A stretch of 64,000 nt of DNA from Flavobacterium endophyticum (GTDB taxonomy: Bacteria > Bacteroidota > Bacteroidia > Flavobacteriales > Flavobacteriaceae), in NCBI RefSeq assembly GCF_003634455.1, contig NZ_RBLC01000001.1, positions 1,375,927 through 1,439,926 of the forward strand, given 5' to 3'. The number at the start of each line of letters is the position of its first letter. Position 1 is the stretch's first letter. Positions 8,941 through 18,000 of the stretch are shown piece by piece. The notes below the pieces were generated by a model. The model was not told the origin of the DNA. It searched no databases and saw only the letters and a program-made list of their open reading frames with translations. Both the position numbers and the translations under genes were made by a program.

Positions 8941-8958
8941 TTTCTTTCTTTTATTGCG

Positions 8959-8966
8959 CAAAAATA
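8959..8966 (-). promoter_or_regulatory. -7 promoter box of lspA
   Basis: The minus strand reads TATTTTTG, a perfect TAnnTTTG. It lies 19 nt upstream of the ATG at 8940, implying a short leader of about 13 nt. Confidence 0.5.
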
Positions 8967-9082
8967 GGAATATTATTTATAAAAACACTCGCAAGGGCTT
9001 GTTCCTTTTTATGCGGCTTTTCGCTGCTGTTTTTCCTTACTAGCGTTTGATGCAAAAGGGCGCCTGCGTTTGCTTCTATATT

Positions 9083-9109
9083 AAAAAAACGCTCCTTGAC
9101 AGGAGCGTT
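9083..9109 (-). terminator. Terminator after the ileS / DksA-like pair
   Basis: A perfect 9-bp stem (9088-9096 with 9101-9109) with a TGAC loop is followed on the minus strand by seven T. It lies 25 nt past the stop of the DksA-like gene and separates this operon from lspA. Confidence 0.88.
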
Positions 9110-9133
9110 ACTTTGGGTAATATCTTCTAGCGA

Positions 9134-9514
9134 TTATCGCTGCAGGTTTTTTGCTTCGATACTCATCGTGGCGTGAGGAACGATCTTCAGCCTTTCTTTG
9201 CTGATTAGTTTTCCTGTTACTTTGCAAACGCCATAGGTTTTGTTTTCTACTCTGAAAAGCGCGTTTTTTAGATCACGGATGAACTTTTCCTGACGGATTG
9301 CCAACTGAGAGTTTGCTTCTTTCGACATGGTCTCGCTGCCTTCTTCAAACGCCTTGAATGTCGGCGACGTATCGTCTGTACCGTTGTTCAGGTCATTCAT
9401 ATAGGCACTCTTGATCAGGTCAAGGTCTGCTTGTGCTTTTTGTATTTTTTTTAAAATAATTTCTTTGAACTCTGCCAGATCAGCATCGGAGTATCTTGCA
9501 ACTTCATCTACCAT
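9134..9514 (-). CDS. TraR/DksA-family regulator with degenerate zinc finger
   Basis: This 126-residue protein has the DksA layout: an N-terminal helical coiled-coil (about 10-85) and a small C-terminal domain starting at YGVCKVTGKLISKERL. DksA proteins bind the RNA polymerase secondary channel and modulate rRNA and stress promoters. Of the four zinc-binding cysteines of classical DksA only Cys97 remains; the others are replaced by Val, Gly/Leu and Pro/His-type residues. Zinc binding is therefore unlikely. The coiled-coil tip reads DDTSP. The gene lies 6 nt downstream of ileS and must be cotranscribed with it. Confidence 0.85.
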   Translation of the reverse strand: MVDEVARYSDADLAEFKEIILKKIQKAQADLDLIKSAYMNDLNNGTDDTSPTFKAFEEGSETMSKEANSQLAIRQEKFIRDLKNALFRVENKTYGVCKVTGKLISKERLKIVPHATMSIEAKNLQR

Positions 9515-9520
9515 ATTATA

Positions 9521-12500
9521 TTATTTTGAAATTAATATACTTGTTTTTATTTCATCAAACTCAATTTCTATACCGTTTTCTACTTTATCTTCAATAATCA
9601 GTTCTTCTGTCAGCGTCTCTGCCTTGATGTAGTCTTGGTTTGCCGTAAGGGCTTCTTCAAGAATACCGTCTTTTTGGACTTGGACCTTGATCTTGTCGGT
9701 AACTTCAAAACCTGAGTCTTTTCTGATATTTTGAATGCGGTTGACTAATTCTCTAGCGATTCCTTCTTTTTTCAATTCGTCGGATATAGTGATGTCTAAC
9801 GCCACCGTAATTCCGTTGGCATTGGCGACCAGCCATCCTTCAATATCTTGGGAAGAAATCTCTACATCTTCAGAGGTTAAATTAATACTTTTCCCTGAAA
9901 TGACAATACTTAGCGAACCGTTTTTGTCTAGTTCGTTGATCTGTTCCTGTGAGAAATTTTGTATCTCTTTGGAAATCAGACCCATATCTTTCCCGAAACG
10001 CGGTCCTAATGCTTTAAAATTAGGCTTAATTTGCTTTACCAATATGCCCGAAGCGTCGTCTAGAAGCTCTATTTCCTTGACGTTTACCTCTGCTTTTATA
10101 AGGTCTGAAACGGCTTCGATTTCTGCTTTTTGCTTGCTGTCTAACACCGGAATCATCACTTTTTGCAGGGGCTGACGTACTTTTATCATTTCTTTCTTGC
10201 GAAGCGATAGTACGAGCGACGAGATGGTCTGCGCCTTCTCCATCCTGCTTTCCAACGATTTATCAACAAAGTTATGAGCATATTCTGGAAAATCGGCCAA
10301 ATGTACGCTATCGAATGCTTCTTTATGTGTCGCCTGCGTTAAATCTCTGTAAAGCTTGTCCATAAAGAACGGAGCGATAGGGGCGCTTAGTTTTGCTACG
10401 GTTACCAGACAGGTGTACAGGGTCTGATAGGCAGCAATCTTGTCTTGGGCGTAGTCGCCTTTCCAGAATCTTCTTCTGCACAAACGCACGTACCAGTTGC
10501 TTAGGTTCTCCTGAACAAAGTCAGAAATAGCTCTTGCAGCTTTTGTTGGCTCGTAGTCGGCATAATAGCTGTCGACATCTTTTATCAGCGTATTTAATTC
10601 TGATAGGATCCATCGGTCGATTTCTGGCCTTTCTTCCAGCGGCACTTCGGCTTCTGCATAAGAGAATCCGTCGATGTTGGCATATAAGGCAAAGAACGAA
10701 TAGGTATTGTATAGGGTTCCGAAGAATTTACGGCGTACTTCTGCGACACCTTCGATATCGAACTTTAAGTTGTCCCAAGGGTTGGCGTTGGCAATCATGT
10801 ACCAGCGCGTCGCATCGGGTCCGTATTCGGCCAATGTCGTGAACGGATCAACGGCATTGCCCAAACGCTTGGACATTTTCTGTCCGTTTTTGTCTAAAAC
10901 GAGTCCGTTAGACACTACGTTTTTATAGGCTACTTTATCAAAAACCAATGTTCCGATAGCGTGTAATGTATAGAACCAGCCGCGCGTCTGGTCGACACCT
11001 TCGGCAATAAAATCAGCCGGGAAGTCTTTATTTTCGTCAATCTTGTCTTTGTTTTCAAACGGATAGTGCCACTGCGCGTACGGCATGGCTCCGGAATCAA
11101 ACCAAACATCAATCAGGTCGGTTTCGCGCTTCATCGGCTTGCCGGAAGGGGAAACTAGTACGATTTCGTCTACGACATTTTTATGGAGGTCGACCAAGTC
11201 ATAATTGGCTTCTGACATGTTTCCGATCTCAAATCCTTTGAACGGGTTTTCTTTTTGGAAACCGGCTTGGATTGATTTTTCGATAGCGTTGTATAGCTCT
11301 TCTACCGAGCCGATGATGGTTTCTTCTTTTTTGTCTTCGGTTCTCCAGATCGGCAACGGAATACCCCAATATCTTGAGCGGGACAGGTTCCAGTCGTTGG
11401 CATTTTTCAGCCAGTTTCCGAAACGGCCTTCGCCTGTAGATTTCGGCTTCCAGTTGATGGTGTCGTTCAGGTCGAACATTCGGTCTTTTACATCGGTGAC
11501 CTTGATGAACCAAGAGTCTAACGGATAGTATAAAAGAGGCTCGTCTGTTCGCCAGCTGTGCGGGTAGCTGTGCACGTATTTTTCGACCTTAAAGGCCTTG
11601 TTTTCTTCTTTTAGTCGGATGGCGATTTCTACGTCTACCGATTTTTCTGGCGCTTCGCCAGCATTATAGTATTCGTTCTTTACGTATTTGCCTGCGAAGT
11701 CGCCCATGTGGGAAGTGAATTTTCCTTGCAGGTCGACCAATGGCACTGGCGTACCGTTTTCGTCCAAAACCAGCATCGGCGGTACCTCTGGCACAGCTTC
11801 TTTGGCAACCTTGGCATCGTCTGCACCAAAAGTCGGGGCGGTATGTACGATTCCGGTTCCGTCTTCGGTGGTTACGAAATCACCCGAGATGACGCGGAAC
11901 GCATTTTCTGGGTTCTGGTACGGCAGGGCATACGGCAGTAATTGTTCGTATCTGATTCCGACCAAATCAGCGCCTAAGGCTTCCGCTACTATTTTATAAG
12001 GCAACTGTTTGTCGCCGTTTTTTACTTTGCCAAAATCCGCTTCTTCTGCGCTTTCGAAATAGCCTTTGCCGAATTGTTTTCCAACTAAATTCTTAGCCAA
12101 GACTACGTTGATCGGCTCGAATGTGTATTGGTTGACTGTTTTTACTAGCACGTATTCGATTTTCGGTCCCACCGTCAGTGCCGTATTGGACGGCAAGGTC
12201 CATGGCGTAGTCGTCCAAGCTAAGAAATGCACATCGCCAAAGCCTTTTAGTACGGCTGGCAGTGTTTCTGCAAGTGTCTTAAACTGGGCAACGATGGTCG
12301 TATCGGTCACATCGCGGTAAGCGCCCGGCTGGTTGACTTCGTGAGAGCTCAGTCCGGTTCCTGCTTTTGGGGAATAGGGCTGAATCGTATAGCCTTTATA
12401 GAGCAGGCCTTTGTCGTAAATCTGCTTTAACAGCCACCAAACGGTTTCCATGTATTTGGACTTATAGGTCACATAGGGATCTTGCATGTCTACCCAGTAG

Positions 12501-12922
12501 CCCATCTTTTCGGTCAGGTCGTTCCATACGTCGGTATAGCGCATGACGGTCTTTTTGCAGGCTTCGTTGTATTCTTCGATGGAAATGGTCTTTCCGATGT
12601 CTTCTTTGGTGATTCCTAATTCTTTTTCGGTTCCGAGTTCTACCGGAAGTCCGTGGGTATCCCATCCCGCTTTTCTTTTTACCTGAAAGCCTTTTTGGGT
12701 CTTGTAGCGACAGAAAATATCCTTGATCGCGCGCGCCATTACGTGGTGAATACCCGGCAGTCCGTTTGCTGAAGGCGGGCCTTCAAAAAACACATAGGGT
12801 TGGTTTCCTTCGCGCGTGGTTACGCTCTTTTCAAAGATGTCTTGTTTTTTCCAGAAATCAAGCACTTCAGATGCCACTGTTGGCAGGTCAAGTCCTTTGT
12901 ATTCAGTAAATTTTGCACTCAT
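9521..12922 (-). CDS. ileS: Isoleucyl-tRNA synthetase
   Basis: This 1133-residue class I aminoacyl-tRNA synthetase charges tRNA-Ile. The HIGH-type signature is GIHH at residues 57-60 (PPSANGLPGIHH). KMSKR is at 682-686. An editing (CP1) domain lies between them, and the tRNA anticodon-binding region fills the C-terminal third. The length matches the long IleRS type found in Bacteroidota. The DksA-like gene follows after 6 nt and a terminator after that. Confidence 0.97.
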   Translation of the reverse strand: MSAKFTEYKGLDLPTVASEVLDFWKKQDIFEKSVTTREGNQPYVFFEGPPSANGLPGIHHVMARAIKDIFCRYKTQKGFQVKRKAGWDTHGLPVELGTEKELGITKEDIGKTISIEEYNEACKKTVMRYTDVWNDLTEKMGYWVDMQDPYVTYKSKYMETVWWLLKQIYDKGLLYKGYTIQPYSPKAGTGLSSHEVNQPGAYRDVTDTTIVAQFKTLAETLPAVLKGFGDVHFLAWTTTPWTLPSNTALTVGPKIEYVLVKTVNQYTFEPINVVLAKNLVGKQFGKGYFESAEEADFGKVKNGDKQLPYKIVAEALGADLVGIRYEQLLPYALPYQNPENAFRVISGDFVTTEDGTGIVHTAPTFGADDAKVAKEAVPEVPPMLVLDENGTPVPLVDLQGKFTSHMGDFAGKYVKNEYYNAGEAPEKSVDVEIAIRLKEENKAFKVEKYVHSYPHSWRTDEPLLYYPLDSWFIKVTDVKDRMFDLNDTINWKPKSTGEGRFGNWLKNANDWNLSRSRYWGIPLPIWRTEDKKEETIIGSVEELYNAIEKSIQAGFQKENPFKGFEIGNMSEANYDLVDLHKNVVDEIVLVSPSGKPMKRETDLIDVWFDSGAMPYAQWHYPFENKDKIDENKDFPADFIAEGVDQTRGWFYTLHAIGTLVFDKVAYKNVVSNGLVLDKNGQKMSKRLGNAVDPFTTLAEYGPDATRWYMIANANPWDNLKFDIEGVAEVRRKFFGTLYNTYSFFALYANIDGFSYAEAEVPLEERPEIDRWILSELNTLIKDVDSYYADYEPTKAARAISDFVQENLSNWYVRLCRRRFWKGDYAQDKIAAYQTLYTCLVTVAKLSAPIAPFFMDKLYRDLTQATHKEAFDSVHLADFPEYAHNFVDKSLESRMEKAQTISSLVLSLRKKEMIKVRQPLQKVMIPVLDSKQKAEIEAVSDLIKAEVNVKEIELLDDASGILVKQIKPNFKALGPRFGKDMGLISKEIQNFSQEQINELDKNGSLSIVISGKSINLTSEDVEISSQDIEGWLVANANGITVALDITISDELKKEGIARELVNRIQNIRKDSGFEVTDKIKVQVQKDGILEEALTANQDYIKAETLTEELIIEDKVENGIEIEFDEIKTSILISK

Positions 12923-13069
12923 TTTTATCGCTTTGTAAAATCAATTTGCGAAAGTAATGAATTTTTTAATTAGTTATGGCGTATCGGGCGCGCGTTTTTT
13001 ATGAAGATTCCGCTGACTATCAGTACTGCTGCCACTGTTATGATGGAATCGAATTTCTTATAGGGATGA

Positions 13070-13130
13070 CATGGACTCTACATGGACTATCTATGGAGTA
13101 TCCGTGGAGTATCTATGGAGTAACTATGGA
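13070..13130. repeat. 11-bp tandem repeat, five and a half imperfect copies
   Basis: Units start at 13070, 13081, 13092, 13103 and 13114, with a partial unit at 13125. The consensus is TATGGAGTATC, and each unit differs at one to four positions. The period is close to one helical turn. It lies in the 487-nt gap between ileS and the GC-rich toxin-like locus. The rest of the gap is very AT-rich and holds only the promoter at 13244-13274; I see no gene in it. Confidence 0.8.
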
Positions 13131-13243
13131 TGAAGACTTTCTCTACTTCAGTTATTGTCTATAAGATAAAGTACTTAAAACTAGAGTTATGCTTTTTTTC
13201 TTATTTATACAATTATCTTATAAGAAAATATTATTCTATTTTA

Positions 13244-13274
13244 TTGTATTATAATCTTATTTGTTTTATATTTG
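13244..13274 (+). promoter_or_regulatory. Promoter of the propeller-RHS locus
   Basis: TTG (13244-13246), 20 nt, then TATATTTG (13267-13274) is a near-ideal Bacteroidota promoter. It predicts transcription from about 13281 and a long leader of roughly 130 nt before the ATG at 13410. No other promoter of this quality is seen between the genes up to 22511. Confidence 0.65.
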
Positions 13275-13409
13275 CCCTTGATTTACTTTTTATGAATTTC
13301 TATACCTATTTTTTTTTAAAATTTGTTATACAATTTCATCATAAATTCATTTCTTTACCGTTACAATTAAGACAATTTAACAAGCCATAACTTAATAAAA
13401 GACAAGCAC

Positions 13410-15044
13410 ATGACCCTCCAAAAACCCTCCACCGCGCGCCTTATGGCCGCTGCATGCGCCCTGCTCGCTGCAGGCACCCTACAGGCCCAGGACATCCTCT
13501 GGGAGAAGTCCTACGGCGGAAAGCACTCCGAATACCTCTTCGATGCCCAGCCCACATCCGACTACGGCTTCATACTCGCCGGAAGCTCCCTATCCAAAAA
13601 GACCGGAAACAAGACCGAGGAAGCCGCAGGCGACCTGGACTACTGGCTCTGGAAGATGGACGAGAAGGGGGAACTGGACTGGCAGAAAAGCTTCGGCGGC
13701 GCCGGAGCCGACCTATTGCAGGCCGTAAGGCTCACTCCTGATGGGGGCTTTATACTGGCAGGGACTTCCGAGTCCGCCAAGGGGCTGCAGAAGAAAGAGG
13801 ACGGCTACGGGAAGGAAGATTTCTGGATCATCAAGCTCAACGCCAGGGGCGCCGAGCAGTGGCAGCGCACTATAGGCGGCTCCGGACAGGAGCTGCTGCA
13901 GAGCATCGCGCCTACTCCAGACGGGGGCTATATTATTGGGGGGAGCTCCAGCTCCCCTAGGAGCGAGAAGCTTGTAGCCGGACAGCCGGATACCTACGGG
14001 AAGTCCGTTGCCGGATTCGGAAACCTGGACTACTGGGTCGTGAAACTGGACTCGGAAGGAAAGATCGAATGGCAGAAGGCCTTCGGGGGGCAGTATGCCG
14101 ACCAATTGCGCAGCATCGTGCCCGTGCGCGGCGGGGGCTACCTGCTGGCAGGATCTTCCAACTCGCCCGAATCGGGGAACAAATCGGAAAAGTGCTACGG
14201 CCAGTCCGACTACTGGGTGGTGAAATTAGATGCCAAGGGAGAGCTGGAATGGCAGAAGGTGTATGGCGGCGAAGGCGACGACCAGCTCCAGGCCGCACTG
14301 CAGTCCGTGGACGGAAACTTCTTATTGGCAGGAAGTTCTGCTTCGGGAACGACCGGAAACAAGAACGCCTCCAACGGCAAGGGAACCGACTTCTGGCTCC
14401 TGAAAATCGACCCTTCGGGAGAAGTATTATGGCAGAAGACCTACGATATCGGCAAGTCCGACCTATTGACCTCGCTCGAGGAAAGCAGGGACGGGTCGCT
14501 ACTGCTAGGGGGGCATGCCCAGAGCGAGACCTACAGCACCAAGAAAAAAGACAAGGAGGGCATTAACGACTATATCGCCATCAAGACCGACCCTAAAGGC
14601 GAAGAACAGTGGACCCAGACCGTGGGAAGCGGCGGGGAGGACATACTCCGTAAGGCTGTGGAGACCCGGGACGGGGGCTACCTGCTGGCAGGAACCTCGA
14701 TGGGGGCCGTATCGCGCGACCGCTATACCGGACAGGGACGCAACGACTTCTGGGTCGTGAAGCTCAAGGACAAGAGGAAGAAGGAAGAGAAGAAGAATCC
14801 TATAGAGGCCTACCCGAACCCTACCCTGCACTACTCCAACGTGATCGTGGGCTATGAATTTGAAAAAGGCACCGCTACCGTGTACGACCTTTCGGGAAGG
14901 CAGCTGCAGCACTTCGAGATCCACGACCGCACCGTGCCTGTCGATTTAGGAGGCATGCCGGAGGGCATCTATATCGTGGAGATACGCACCAACGTGCAGG
15001 AAGACTCCGTGAAGATCGTAAAAGCCATCAACAAGAACCCATAA
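13410..15044 (+). CDS. Secreted seven-repeat propeller-like protein with T9SS type A sorting domain
   Basis: This 544-residue protein starts with a Sec signal peptide ending at LQAQ (residue about 27). Seven repeats of 55-75 residues follow. Each starts with a W-Q-K-x-x-G-G type strand, continues through DGGY-LLAGSS, and ends DYWVVKLD or similar. Seven such blades suggest a beta-propeller. The last 75 residues (from about 470, YPNPT...) look like a T9SS type A C-terminal domain, ending in Lys-rich strands. It is therefore probably exported through the outer membrane. The DNA is about 60% G+C by hand count of sample lines, against roughly 40% nearby. It ends 10 nt before the RHS gene and is probably cotranscribed. 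Its partner or ligand is unknown. Confidence 0.8.
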   Translation: MTLQKPSTARLMAAACALLAAGTLQAQDILWEKSYGGKHSEYLFDAQPTSDYGFILAGSSLSKKTGNKTEEAAGDLDYWLWKMDEKGELDWQKSFGGAGADLLQAVRLTPDGGFILAGTSESAKGLQKKEDGYGKEDFWIIKLNARGAEQWQRTIGGSGQELLQSIAPTPDGGYIIGGSSSSPRSEKLVAGQPDTYGKSVAGFGNLDYWVVKLDSEGKIEWQKAFGGQYADQLRSIVPVRGGGYLLAGSSNSPESGNKSEKCYGQSDYWVVKLDAKGELEWQKVYGGEGDDQLQAALQSVDGNFLLAGSSASGTTGNKNASNGKGTDFWLLKIDPSGEVLWQKTYDIGKSDLLTSLEESRDGSLLLGGHAQSETYSTKKKDKEGINDYIAIKTDPKGEEQWTQTVGSGGEDILRKAVETRDGGYLLAGTSMGAVSRDRYTGQGRNDFWVVKLKDKRKKEEKKNPIEAYPNPTLHYSNVIVGYEFEKGTATVYDLSGRQLQHFEIHDRTVPVDLGGMPEGIYIVEIRTNVQEDSVKIVKAINKNP

Positions 15045-15054
15045 GAGACATCGC

Positions 15055-18000
15055 ATGAAAAAAATATATACGCTAGCAGCAATGCTGGGCATGGCCGCCA
15101 TAGCCCATGCCCAAAACCCTGAGATAAAAAGCGAGCTTCCGACCATACTTCCTCCGTCGCCTACCGCGGCGGCATTGATGAAGTTCGAGGAGGTGCCAGT
15201 GGACAACTATACCGGAACGCCGGACATCAACATACCTGTTTTCAGCACGCCTACCCGCTCGAAAGATATAGGCCTGGACATCTCCCTGAAATACCATCCC
15301 TCTTCAGCCGCTGCCAGCGAGACTGCCAGCGATGCCGGACTCGGCTGGAGTCTCTTTGTAGGCGGGACCGTATCCCGTACCGTACGCGGAATACCGGACG
15401 AATATGTAAGGACTGGTGCGAAGACAGGCATCTACCGAAATGATCCCGCCGACTACCCGAACCCTTATTATGAGCTTGCCGCCCATGTCGATTCGCCAGG
15501 GACAAATCCAAACCAATGGAACGAATTCTTGTGGAACGCGCAGGTAAAGGGCATCTATGATACCGAGCACGACCTATGGCAGTTCAACTTTATGGGCTAT
15601 ACCGGAAGATTTATCATGAAGAAGAACGCTTTGGGGCAGCTGGAAGTCATGGTACAGGATCTGTCTAACAACCTAAAAATCGTCAATCATTATAATACCA
15701 CCAATTTTACGCCGACTGGATTTACTATCTACGACGACAAAGGGTACAAGTATGTATTTGACGTTGCCGAGACGACCGCAAGTTCGGAGAACAACTTCAC
15801 GACATCCTTTACCGGCAGTGCCGGAGGCGGCAATCCATCGCCAACCATCAGCTATATTAGCTCCTTCCAGCTTTCGAGCGTCTATGACAATAACCAAAAA
15901 CTGCTGCTGGGTTACACCTATAACCCCTCCAGCGAGCCCATGAGAGAAGTATCTGTCATAAAAAATACCACCTGGGTGACTTCTGCAAGCCCCAGCATCA
16001 ACAGTATCCTGGACAGCTTCCGTTCGGCAGGAGGAGGGGTTGATATGCAGGGACAGGATGCCAAGCTGGAACCCTTTGAAAATACCTCTATCACGACACT
16101 TACCGTTAACAGCAAGAAGGTCAAGAGGATCAACGTGGACGGTATCGCCCGCATCTATATGGACTATGAATCGGGAAGACAGGACCAGAGCCTTACTTCC
16201 AGCGCCTATCGCATCAAGAGCGTCACTACCAAGACCTGGACTGACAGCATCAGCATAAAAAAGACCGAGCTCTTCCATAGCTATAAGGAAACAGAGCACA
16301 ATAACAAGCGTATGTTCCTGGACCGGGTCGAGCAGAGCAATTTTGCAGATACGGAAAAGCTGGCCTATACGCTCTATTATGACGAGCCTGATTACTTAAA
16401 CGGCAACCTGATTCGAGACCCGTGGGGCTACTTTACCTTACAACCTAACGGGATGGCTGGCTATGGCTACAGAGATGCCAGCCCAAACTACTGTACTGCC
16501 GACATCTTGCAGAAGATGGAACTGCCTACTGGTGGAGCCATTCTGTTCGACTTCGAGTCCAACGAATATTCCAGCATCGGCAATACGCCTGTAACCAATT
16601 TTGACGAAAATCCGCTGAACTGGAACCAGCAGACCATCGGAAAGTCTTTTTCATCTTCGGGTGCTGCCGCTATAGATTTCTTTACGATTGCGGAAGCGCA
16701 GCAAGTCATCTTTGATGTAGCGGTCACTCCTATTTCCGGATGGAGCTTTATCCTCTATAACTCTAGCAACACTGCAGTAGCCAACTTTGTCTATGCTCCT
16801 GTAGATGGAGAAGCGCCTCCGACGCAATTCTCTGCCAACCTACCAGCGGGATCCTATAAGGTGAGGTTCTCGGGCCATGTGCTGCCCTTGCCGAATCCTT
16901 TTACCGCCACCATTACCGCCAATTATAAAAGCCGTTCGGGAGCCAACAAGCAGTATCTGTTCGGCGGCGGTGTCAGGATCGGCAGGATCAGCTTTTTTGA
17001 TGCCGGCAATGTGCCGCAGGACTACTATGAAGTGCCTTCGGCATTTATCCCTGCCAAGGAAAAGAAATACGACTACCATGTTTTCGGGCAGGCTGCCAAG
17101 AGCAGTGGATCGCTGGCCTTTGCTAAGCCGATATATGACTACTCGAGACAGCGCGCGCTGCATGCCGAGTTTAACTGCGGCGGCGGCGGTACCTGCAACG
17201 AATACGACCTGGATATATTATATACCTATCATAGTAATTTTAACAACCTAAAGGCATTACGCACTAAGGGCTCTGATGTGGGCTACAAGAATACGACCGT
17301 GAGCGAGACCGGTAACGGAAGAACCCAATACACTTATGTCTCGCCAATGGACGTGCCGGAAGCTCTCAGCCACTATACGCTCCATTATCCTTTCTTTCCG
17401 AGCGAGAACCTCGACCACAAACGCGGCCAGCTGATAAAAGAAGAAGTCTTTGATAATGCGTCCAAGATACTCTCCCGTACGGAATATACCTACGAGACCA
17501 TCGACGAGGCCCATGGCAACACCCTTATCGGGATGAGGGTATACGAATCGGCTCCTTGCCCGGGCGTGTACAAGTTTGCCTATTATAGCGCCTATACCGC
17601 TGCCTTGGCTTCCTGTACTTCCAACCCGAACGGCTTCAACTGCCAGTACCTCTGCGGCGCTGCCATGTCTTTTGCCTATTATGAGCCTATTTATGAAGCC
17701 TTCGGCTGGACAAGGCTTATCGGGAAAACCACTAAGGAATTTTTCGGGACAGCTTCGACCGAAGTAGGGACTTCAGAGACCTATGCCTACAACGCATCGA
17801 ACAAGAAGATCGCCTCGCAGACGACAACCCTTAGGACGGGTGAAGCCCTGAAGACGGATTTCTTTTACCATACCGGCAACTCGCCCTATTCGCAGAACCG
17901 CATCTCGGAAATCGAGAGAATCGACAGCTACCGCAACTCTGAGCTGCTCTCCAGCACCAAGATAGGCTATTCCAACTCCTTTGCCGGAAACGCTTCCTGG

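Noticed and set aside
13070-13130. Possible CRISPR array
   Set aside because: The 11-bp units follow each other without spacers and no cas gene is present.
15673-16299. Minus-strand open frame of 208 codons
   Set aside because: Shadow of the RHS N-terminal region; composition of the deduced protein is atypical.
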